A stretch of 7,473 bases of DNA from Candidatus Komeilibacteria bacterium RIFCSPLOWO2_02_FULL_48_11 (lineage in GTDB: Bacteria > Patescibacteriota > Patescibacteriia > UBA2169). Both the position numbers and the translations under genes were made by a program. This document shows positions 1 through 4,877 of this stretch, one piece after another. The stretch covers positions 197-7,669 of the forward strand of contig MHKO01000015.1 in the NCBI GenBank assembly GCA_001818435.1. Reading direction: 5' to 3'. Below the pieces are notes generated by a model. The model did no database searches. It saw nothing but the letters and a program-made list of their open reading frames with translations, and was not told the origin of the DNA. How positions within the stretch are numbered: position 1 is the first letter of the stretch; every line of letters starts with the position of its first letter.

Positions 1-53
1 GTCATCTGGTGCAAATCAAGGGTAGCCTGGGGTGTTTGCGGGTATTTGTTCAT
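1..53 (-). CDS. Start of a probable Smr-domain protein (partial, cut by the window edge)
   Basis: An ATG at 53-51 opens a frame that runs off the window edge after 17 codons. It reads MNKYPQTPQATLDLHQM followed by Thr. The stretch TLDLHxMT matches the N-terminal signature of Smr domains (LDLHGxT), a family of small nucleases related to the C-terminus of MutS2. The Gly usually found after LDLH is Gln here. The gene starts 13 bases after the stop of the propeller gene, so it may be co-transcribed. The ribosome binding site is weak. The call rests on a few residues. The rest of the domain should lie just outside the window, so it is tentative. Confidence 0.45.
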   Translation of the reverse strand, partial: MNKYPQTPQATLDLHQM

Positions 54-66
54 GTAAAGACTTATT

Positions 67-960
67 TCACTTTTCAAGCACGCCTGCAAGAAATAGCTCC
101 GGAGAAGCCGGCATGTCACAGAGCAAATCCTCCTCAATAAACTCACACGCCACTGCCTGGCGATATGTTGCCTTAAAATCATCCGCAACATCATATACCG
201 TTGCTTCCAAATTTTGGCTGGCGGATTGTTTGTTTAATAATGCCAGTTTTTTGCTATCCGCCGACCAGGCCGATGCCGCGTACCGCGCGTACTGGCGGCT
301 GGGAATGCCGGTTTGAACAAATTTGTATTCTTTTTTCGTTTTGATGTTCATCACTGCCGCGCCAAGAGTCTGCGCCCAATCAACGGAACCGAGCAGCCAC
401 TGCTTGTCAGGAGACAGCGCGTACGAAAGCCCGAGCATTCTTGGCCCGTCAAGCGTTTCTCCTCCGGTTGAAATAATCGTAAAGCCGTAACAGGGCGACC
501 CGCAGTTGTAATACACGATAATCCGGCCGTCATCAATCCATTCCCATGACGACGTTTTGTAATCGCCCTCATACGCGGCCGTGACGGCTTTCGTCTCAAT
601 GTCCATAATTTCCAAAACCACATCCTTGCCCGCCCGCTCGTCTCCGGGTTTGTTGTGATAAAAACCCAGCAACTTTTTTGATGGAGAAAATAGCAAATAA
701 GATATTTCTTCTCCAGCATAGGTTACTTTTCTGGCAAGGCCGTCTTCAATATGCCAAACATTCCCATATGTTTCGCGGGCCAGGTCAAACACCGAAACAT
801 TGGTAATATCTTGAATTCCTTGATATATAGCAAGTGCTTCACAATATGAGCAGTCGGCGCACGATAGTGCTTGCTCGCATTCCGGCCGAACGGCAATCAA
901 AAACACCGCGGCCACAAAAGCCGCTGCGACGATGGCGACGCAAAAAAAATGCCTCCGCAT
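67..960 (-). CDS. Membrane-anchored beta-propeller (WD40/TolB-like) protein with a Cys-rich juxtamembrane stretch
   Basis: A 297-residue protein. Residues 5-24 are one hydrophobic helix after MRRHFF, so it is probably anchored with the C-terminal bulk outside the membrane. Residues 28-40 hold a CX5CX2CX2C cluster (C28, C34, C37, C40). Further cysteines lie at 153, 157, 272 and 281. From about residue 85 there are blade-like repeats of the type 'LxFSPSKKLLGF', 'YALSPDKQWLLGS' and 'SAWSADSKKLALL', each followed by a V/A-x-x-x-D/N-I/V strand such as 'EIMDIETK'. This is typical of TolB/WD40 propellers, although only three or four blades are recognisable. There is no lipobox. It starts 6 bases after the stop of the SleB-like gene, so the two are probably co-transcribed and translationally coupled. 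The propeller may be a binding scaffold. I cannot name a partner. Confidence 0.75.
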   Translation of the reverse strand: MRRHFFCVAIVAAAFVAAVFLIAVRPECEQALSCADCSYCEALAIYQGIQDITNVSVFDLARETYGNVWHIEDGLARKVTYAGEEISYLLFSPSKKLLGFYHNKPGDERAGKDVVLEIMDIETKAVTAAYEGDYKTSSWEWIDDGRIIVYYNCGSPCYGFTIISTGGETLDGPRMLGLSYALSPDKQWLLGSVDWAQTLGAAVMNIKTKKEYKFVQTGIPSRQYARYAASAWSADSKKLALLNKQSASQNLEATVYDVADDFKATYRQAVACEFIEEDLLCDMPASPELFLAGVLEK

Positions 961-966
961 AGCAAT

Positions 967-2184
967 TTAGTTAGGGCTCCAATAAAAAGAGGTGTTTCCA
1001 ATTTTCTCCAAAAATCTGCCTTGGGGCACCACATGCTTCTCAAACCAATCTCGCGTCACCCCTATTCCGTGAAAATGAGTTGCTGGCGTGGGATTCTTTG
1101 TTTTTCTCGCCATAACTTCACTGGCAACGGCGTAACATTCTTGCCACGCCGCTTTTGTTTTTTGGCCAACCTTACGCAACGGGTCAATGATGTCATCATA
1201 GTTGCTGTCTTTGGCCTTGAACGGGTCGTATTGCCCTTTTTGCAAAATCGCTCCCTGAATAGTGTTAGGCCACCATGAACCTGCCTCTGTCCTATTCACT
1301 ACTGACCAGGCAATCCGCTCTTTCGCTGCGCGCGGCTCGTTGCGCGCTTCTCCAAAAATCAATCTCGCCATAAGCATTTCTTCGATATCGTCATGAAAAT
1401 CCCCGGTCCATTCCGGGTCGTCAACGGTCGGAATCCGTTTTTCAGGTTCTTTTGGCGCGTCTTGAGAAAAAACCGGATCAATCTCCAGCGCGATGCTGTG
1501 CAATGTCGGGGTTCTGTCCGCCCAGATTTCAATGTAGTGCCGCGCTTTGGATAAGTTTGGAGAGAATGTTTTTTCTTGTTCTTCTTTCTTTTGTTTGATC
1601 TTTTTGAGCAAGCTTCCGGCAAAGGCCCAAAATCTGTGCAAGTATGAATGTTCCTGTTTTTGAATGTTGTTGTCTATAATGACTTTTATGTCGTCAGAAT
1701 CGCCTAATCTGTATTGCGCGTCAACGGCCAATGTGAGTAATTTGAGCGATGCGTGGACAAGCACGAAAGCAAACCATGGACGGCGGTCTCCGTCTTCTGC
1801 CTGCTCGTTGACTGGCAAAGTGACGTTTTTTGAATCTTTGAATTCTTGAATGGCGATTTTCTCAACAAACGCGGATGGCTTTGGAATAAGGTCAATGGTG
1901 TGTTCCCCTTTTTTCAGCATAACAAAAAAGACCACGGTCTTTTTCAGGCCTTTGAGTTTGGAGCCGTTGAATGACGCCGGAATGTTGTACTGCTGGATGT
2001 TCTTTTCCGGCGGTATTTCCCTGAATCCGAATCCATCTATTTCCACGCGCAGATCTTCATCTGTGTTTGATTTGAGCTGTTTTTTTGATTGGCAGCGGGC
2101 TGATACAGAAATAGCAGCCAATCCGGATTTTTCTACGGCAAAGGTGTGGCAATAGGTGTCAGTGATCCTCTTGTTAATTTTCAT
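967..2184 (-). CDS. SleB/CwlJ-type cell-wall hydrolase with two N-terminal beta-sandwich-like domains
   Basis: A 405-residue protein when started at the ATG at 2184. The C-terminal third (about 268-405) is a Hydrolase_2 (SleB/CwlJ) domain: 'MARLIFGEARNEP' with likely catalytic Glu279, 'AWSVVNRTE', 'PNTIQGAILQKGQYDPF' and 'THFHG' (His370, His372). Such enzymes cleave peptidoglycan glycan strands. Residues about 1-115 form a beta-rich module ('DEDLRVEIDG' then 'KKGEHTIDLIPKP'). A second, weaker copy spans about 160-236 ('SDDIKVIIDN' then 'KARHYIEIWADR'), split by a Lys-rich insert at 192-205. No signal peptide is visible from this start, which is odd for a wall enzyme. I chose this ATG because it and about 25 bases upstream are conserved in the second copy at 3776. 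The frame stays open 93 codons further upstream, but that part runs into ydcF-like coding sequence. GGAG lies about 13 bases before the ATG, a loose fit. Confidence 0.85.
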   Translation of the reverse strand: MKINKRITDTYCHTFAVEKSGLAAISVSARCQSKKQLKSNTDEDLRVEIDGFGFREIPPEKNIQQYNIPASFNGSKLKGLKKTVVFFVMLKKGEHTIDLIPKPSAFVEKIAIQEFKDSKNVTLPVNEQAEDGDRRPWFAFVLVHASLKLLTLAVDAQYRLGDSDDIKVIIDNNIQKQEHSYLHRFWAFAGSLLKKIKQKKEEQEKTFSPNLSKARHYIEIWADRTPTLHSIALEIDPVFSQDAPKEPEKRIPTVDDPEWTGDFHDDIEEMLMARLIFGEARNEPRAAKERIAWSVVNRTEAGSWWPNTIQGAILQKGQYDPFKAKDSNYDDIIDPLRKVGQKTKAAWQECYAVASEVMARKTKNPTPATHFHGIGVTRDWFEKHVVPQGRFLEKIGNTSFYWSPN

Positions 2185-2209
2185 AATTGTTTCCGCTCTC
2201 CATGCCCCA
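2042..2209 (-). repeat. 168-bp near-identical direct repeat, copy 1 (start of the SleB-like gene)
   Basis: This tract matches 3634-3801 at 166 of 168 positions by eye, at a constant offset of 1592. It covers the 25 bases before the ATG and the first 47 or so codons of the SleB-like gene. The two differences both change an amino acid (His/Arg at residue 13, Ala/Val at residue 23). Identity ends abruptly upstream at the GGGGCATGG end. Inside the gene it falls to a clearly diverged but still homologous level just past codon 49. Confidence 0.95.
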
Positions 2210-2350
2210 AATAATTTTTCGGCGAACGCACTGGCCCTACTGGAGCGGGTTTCAATGTCTTTGCGCGTGCGGCCCGCAACATCGCCGCCGTCTTTGGCGT
2301 CTTGGCGCAGAGGCTTAAATCCAAAAACAAACCATCGCCTTGTATGAACG
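2185..2350 (-). other. 166-bp spacer between the ydcF-like and SleB-like genes, open in one frame
   Basis: This spacer is fairly GC-rich and has no clear terminator or promoter. The frame of the SleB-like gene stays open across all of it and 38 codons into the end of the ydcF-like gene. No ATG, GTG or TTG lies in that frame between the ydcF-like stop and the chosen ATG. It may be a decayed 5' part of the SleB-like gene or chance. The last 25 bases belong to the 168-bp repeat. Confidence 0.5.
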
Positions 2351-2935
2351 CTATTTTTTAAACAGAATGTATATAACATACACCACTGTTTCCCGAAACG
2401 CGTAGCGCAGTTTATCAAATATATTCTTTGAATGCACTGGAGAAACAACAGCCTCGATGCCAATATCTTTTGCCATCTTTTTTATCCGCACACTGTGAAA
2501 ATCATGACTTACAAGCATGGACAAACCGAGGCCGCGCGCCGCCATTGCATGAGCAAGGCTCTGTAAGCTTTCAAGGGTTGTACTGCCACGCGGATCAATT
2601 ACCAGCGCGTCAGGCGAAATTCCTTGTTCCCGCAGATAACGGGCGCCTGCTTCTGCTTCTGATATTGTTTCTCCATTGCCAATGCCGCCAGTCAAAAATA
2701 TCACTGGAGCATATCCTTCATTATATAACGCGCGCGCATGGTCAAGGCGAGACTGAAGCATGGGCGATGGCGCGCCGTTCCATTGAGCCGCGCCAAGTAC
2801 CACAATAGCGTCTGCTTTTTGGGTTTCGTCGGAAAATGAGTAAACAAAAATAATGGTAAACAGCGTAAGCCAGGCCGCGCATAGAAACGCAATAACTGCA
2901 AACAGCGCTTTTGGAAAAAAACGTTTTATCCTCAT
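2351..2935 (-). CDS. DUF218 / YdcF-SanA-ElyC family membrane protein
   Basis: A 194-residue protein with one N-terminal membrane helix (about 9-32) and a DUF218 domain. Family motifs are clear: 'ADAIVVLGAA' (41-50), 'PSPMLQSRLDHA' (56-67), 'IFLTGG' (79-84), 'SEAEAGARYL' (92-101), 'GSTTLESL' (117-124) and 'VSHDFHSVR' (142-150). The length is normal for the short YdcF/SanA type. E. coli relatives ElyC and SanA act in envelope integrity and peptidoglycan or lipid-carrier homeostasis, but their chemistry is not settled. The ATG overlaps the stop of the lysozyme-like frame by ATGA, so translation is probably coupled to it. A GGA lies very close to the ATG, so the binding site is poor on its own, which fits coupling. 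The position between two wall hydrolases supports an envelope role. Confidence 0.88.
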   Translation of the reverse strand: MRIKRFFPKALFAVIAFLCAAWLTLFTIIFVYSFSDETQKADAIVVLGAAQWNGAPSPMLQSRLDHARALYNEGYAPVIFLTGGIGNGETISEAEAGARYLREQGISPDALVIDPRGSTTLESLQSLAHAMAARGLGLSMLVSHDFHSVRIKKMAKDIGIEAVVSPVHSKNIFDKLRYAFRETVVYVIYILFKK

Positions 2936-3483
2936 ATTCCAAGCAAATCTCTAACATATGCGTAATTATGTTTGACTCCGGCGCCAAATTCATCACTGTC
3001 AGGATGAGCATATGGTGCTATGTGCGGATTTGCAACATCTTCTATGTGATAAAGCGTACCAAGGATTTCCGGCTTGCTGCTGATATCAAACCCCGCCTTT
3101 TTCCATCGTTCTTGGTCGAACTTGAGTTTAGCCGCAACGTACCGAATATTCATTAACGGGTGTTTCAAAAACTCAACGCGTACCGCATTGCTCTGAATAA
3201 CCTGCTCACCGGCAACCGTGGGGTTTAATTGCGAGTAAACGCGCTCAAGCGCCTCAGCGGTTTTAACCCGCACCTGGCCTATGCCAATTGACATATTCAC
3301 ATGCGCAAGCCCGCCGATATAATCAGCCATGGCGTCTGCAAAATTAACATTCGTCGCTTGCTCTTGATAAATAACCCCGGCGATCATTGCCGGGTCAACG
3401 CCAAACTCTTTTGCAGCGGCCTTGATAATACCCGCATGTTCCTCGACAATGCGGCGGGCGTGGACTTGCGCTTTGGTATGAGC
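2932..3483 (-). pseudogene. Lysozyme/lytic-transglycosylase-like domain lacking its own start (3' part of a frameshifted gene)
   Basis: From the TAG at 3486-3484 this frame is open to the TGA at 2932, giving about 183 residues. It reads like a lysozyme-fold (SLT-like) domain: 'IIKAAAKEFGVDP', 'IAGVIYQEQ' with a candidate catalytic Glu, then 'SIGIGQVRVKTAEAL', close to the S-x-G-x-x-Q motif of transglycosylases. The end contains 'ILGTLYHIEDVANP' and 'NYAYVRDLLGI'. The only ATG (3387) lies inside the first domain helix. The 33 codons before it are plainly part of the fold yet have no ATG, GTG or TTG start. The natural start is therefore the ATG at 3776 in another frame, reached by a shift of one base near 3478-3486. 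ATG 3387 overlaps the stop of that upstream frame by ATGA, so restart there could make a shortened 151-residue product. It is either a broken gene, a sequence error or an unusual frameshift. Confidence 0.7.
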
Positions 3484-3776
3484 CTAATTTCGTGTTCTCC
3501 TTTTTCAAGCACAGTCAGGAATGTGACGGTCTTTTTTAATCCGCGCAACTGCGAGCCGTTAAATGTGCAGGGAAGATTGAATTGCTGGATATTTTTTTCC
3601 GGAGGCAGTTCCCTGAATGGCGCACGATTTATCTCCACGCGCAGATCTTCATCTGTGTTTGATTTGAGCTGTTTTTTTGATTGGCAGCGGGCTGATACAG
3701 AAATAGCAACCAATCCGGATTTTTCTACGGCAAAGGTGCGGCAATAGGTGTCAGTGATCCTCTTGTTAATTTTCAT
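3384..3776 (-). pseudogene. N-terminal beta-domain fragment, paralogue of the SleB-like protein's N-terminus (5' part of a frameshifted gene)
   Basis: The ATG at 3776 opens a 130-codon frame. Residues 1-102, up to 'RLIPK', match residues 1-102 of the SleB-like protein. The first 49 or so are nearly identical. The rest is diverged but clearly homologous ('VEINRAPFRELPPEKNIQQ', 'KKTVTFLTVLEKGEHEI'). After 'LIPK' the frame continues for 28 residues without homology (KSTPAALSRNM and on), while the lysozyme-like domain continues in the frame one base back. Similarity to the SleB-like protein stops at the same point, so this gene also lacks the second beta domain. An alternative ATG at 3824 adds MAWLGVVG, but it has no clear ribosome binding site and lies outside the conserved tract. 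Confidence 0.7.
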
Positions 3777-3801
3777 AATTGTTTCCGCTCTCCATGCCCC
3801 A
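3634..3801 (-). repeat. 168-bp near-identical direct repeat, copy 2 (start of the broken hydrolase gene)
   Basis: This is the partner of 2042-2209. It covers the same 25 leader bases and first 47 or so codons, here at the start of the broken lysozyme-like gene. On the upstream side identity stops at the GGGGCATGG end, and the flanks share nothing beyond it. The tract is far more alike than the rest of the two homologous domains. Confidence 0.95.
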
Positions 3802-3839
3802 CCCACAACGCCAAGCCATGCCAAAACGCGGCTTTGAAA

Positions 3840-3857
3840 GAATGCACTTTGGCATTC
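3840..3857 (-). other. Small perfect hairpin in the spacer before the broken hydrolase gene
   Basis: On the minus strand GAATGC-CAAAGT-GCATTC forms a 6-bp stem with a 6-base loop, followed by TTTC. It lies in the 128-bp spacer (3777-3904) between the second small membrane protein and the broken hydrolase. The stem is AT-rich and lacks a real U-tract, so at best it is a weak terminator. No other element stands out in this spacer. Confidence 0.3.
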
Positions 3858-3904
3858 ATGTAATTTTATTTAATTTTCAGTTTCTCCCCCTCTGTCTGTA
3901 AATT

Positions 3905-4198
3905 CTACCCTAAAATTGTATAGCGGCTAAACGCAATATAACCAAGAATGAAATACAAAATAACAAACGAAGGAATTAATATAAAAAATATTGGTATTAA
4001 TTTACCTTTCCCCCTAAATAATTTTATTGATTTTACATTCAAAAACAATAAATAAAAAACGCCCGCAAAAATAAATACATAGACTAATTTAGGATTGACA
4101 TCGGGAATCCCATATTTATCACCATTTTCGAAATAAAACATCGGCAATAAAAAAAATATTATCATTGAAATTAAATTTTTGTAAATTAATTTTTTCAT
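3905..4198 (-). CDS. Small three-helix membrane protein, copy B
   Basis: A 97-residue hydrophobic protein with likely membrane helices at about 8-23, 38-55 and 67-90 and short Lys-rich loops. I do not recognise a named family. The second half aligns with the 101-residue protein at 4557-4862: 'YLLFLNVKS' with 'YLFFANIKA', 'KLIPIFFI' with 'KLTPVFVI', and similar ends ('IAFSRYTILG' and 'LAFRNFSGL'). It follows the orphan C-terminal-domain fragment by 25 bases, just as copy A follows the intact lipase by 15. The region is markedly AT-rich compared with the hydrolase genes downstream. The ribosome binding site is weak. The function is unknown. Its repeated place behind the lipase C-terminal domain suggests a functional link, which is inference. 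Confidence 0.7.
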   Translation of the reverse strand: MKKLIYKNLISMIIFFLLPMFYFENGDKYGIPDVNPKLVYVFIFAGVFYLLFLNVKSIKLFRGKGKLIPIFFILIPSFVILYFILGYIAFSRYTILG

Positions 4199-4219
4199 AG
4201 TTTTGTCTTAATTATCAAA

Positions 4220-4234
4220 TAGTTTAATAAACTA
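4220..4234. repeat. 15-bp perfect palindrome over the stop of the C-terminal-domain fragment
   Basis: TAGTTTAATAAACTA is a perfect inverted repeat with 7-base arms around one base. It spans the stop codon of the orphan fragment and sits just before the second small membrane-protein gene. Such a site could be an operator. In such AT-rich DNA it could also be chance. Confidence 0.3.
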
Positions 4235-4556
4235 ATTTTCTAAACACATTCCAATCAAACACCGAATCCGGCATCTTGCCAAAAATCCTGCCAAACCTGC
4301 TTAATCCCGCTTGTTCTTTCTTAATGTCCCTTATCTCTGGCCGCAAGCCATAGGCAATGAACATAACCGATTGATTATCTATGTGGCCATAAATCTTTTT
4401 GACAATAGTTTGCGCTTCTTGCTCAACCTTTACACTGCGCTTGATTGGTAATTGATTAGTAGCGATATTTACCGCATCCTGCCAATCAGCCGCAGTTTGG
4501 GGCAGTTTACTAAAAGCATATTGATAGGAACGCAGAACCCCGGCCCGTTCGCCTAT
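4224..4556 (-). pseudogene. Orphan copy of the lipase C-terminal domain without a start codon
   Basis: A 110-codon frame ending at TAA 4226-4224, with no start near its 5' end (the first ATG is codon 65). It aligns along its whole length with residues 739-857 of the large lipase: 'IGERAGVLRSYQ' with 'IGERASVLRSYK', 'DWQDAVNIATNQLP' with 'DWEDLVNIATSQLP', 'AYGLRPE' in both, and 'DSVFDWNVFRKLVY' with 'GSIVDWDIIRSISY'. Roughly half the residues agree, and one gap of about eight residues sits near the middle. It starts on the codon right after the stop of the 101-residue membrane protein and in the same frame. No stop or frameshift has accumulated despite the divergence. This suggests it was until recently the tail of a second, full-length lipase-type gene. 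Readthrough of the TAA would fuse it to the membrane protein, but nothing visible supports that. Confidence 0.85.
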
Positions 4557-4862
4557 TTAGAGTCCAGAAAAATTACGAAAAGCTAATGTCACCATCAAAA
4601 TTATTAATGAATAAAAAAATGCACCAATAGAAATAATTACGAATACTGGGGTTAATTTGCTTATTTTAATATTTTTTCTAGAGGCTTTAATATTAGCAAA
4701 AAATAAATAAAGACTGGACACTAACATTATACTCAGACCTACACATTGAATAATAAATTGATAACTAGCCAAGTGAATTTGATTATAAATATAAATAGTT
4801 ACCCATGGTCCAATTATGCCGATGACCAATGTAAGTAGACTAATTTTTGTATTATTTTTCAT
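4557..4862 (-). CDS. Small three-helix membrane protein, copy A
   Basis: A 101-residue hydrophobic protein with likely helices at about 8-27, 34-56 and 70-95. No named family is recognised. It is homologous to the 97-residue protein at 3905-4198, most clearly from residue 52 on ('YLFFANIKA', 'KLTPVFVI', 'LAFRNFSGL'). It starts 15 bases after the lipase stop, with AGGA well placed before the ATG, so it is probably co-transcribed with the lipase. Its stop is followed at once, in frame, by the orphan C-terminal-domain fragment. The gene is AT-rich. It could help export, anchor or protect against the lipase, but no motif decides between these. Confidence 0.75.
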   Translation of the reverse strand: MKNNTKISLLTLVIGIIGPWVTIYIYNQIHLASYQFIIQCVGLSIMLVSSLYLFFANIKASRKNIKISKLTPVFVIISIGAFFYSLIILMVTLAFRNFSGL

Positions 4863-4870
4863 ATTTAAAA

Positions 4871-4874
4871 TCCT
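4871..4874 (-). promoter_or_regulatory. Ribosome binding site of small membrane protein A
   Basis: AGGA lies 8 bases before the ATG at 4862, inside the 15-base gap after the lipase stop. It is the clearest Shine-Dalgarno-like site in the window and supports this start. Confidence 0.6.
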
Positions 4875-4877
4875 AAT

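Larger units (their letters stand above)
3905..4556 (-). repeat. Tandem duplication unit B (C-terminal-domain fragment plus small membrane protein)
   Basis: Unit B has the same order as unit A at 4557-5234: a lipase-type C-terminal domain starting at 'IGERA', a stop, a short gap, then a three-helix membrane protein. It begins on the base after unit A ends. The two are homologous at protein level but well diverged. Unit B is slightly shorter. Confidence 0.75.

Noticed and set aside
32..316. Plus-strand open frame opposite the propeller gene
   Set aside because: It lies mostly antisense to a well-supported minus-strand gene and has no recognisable motif. No plus-strand gene is supported in the window.
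1850..2155. Plus-strand open frame of about 100 codons, with a relative at 3301-3747 sharing a near-identical C-terminal part
   Set aside because: The similarity is explained by the 168-bp repeat on the minus strand. Both frames are antisense to the clear N-terminal module and have no family motifs.
3478..3490. Programmed -1 frameshift site at CCA-AAG
   Set aside because: It does not fit the X XXY YYZ heptamer and no strong downstream structure was seen. A plain indel is simpler.
2932..3801. Insertion sequence or transposon as the cause of the duplicated tract
   Set aside because: There is no transposase, no terminal inverted repeat and no target-site duplication around either copy. The tract is part of coding sequence.
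4198..4240. Possible sigma-70 promoter (TGATAAT-like -10) before the second small membrane-protein gene
   Set aside because: The DNA is very AT-rich, so such a match is expected by chance, and no well-spaced -35 box is visible.
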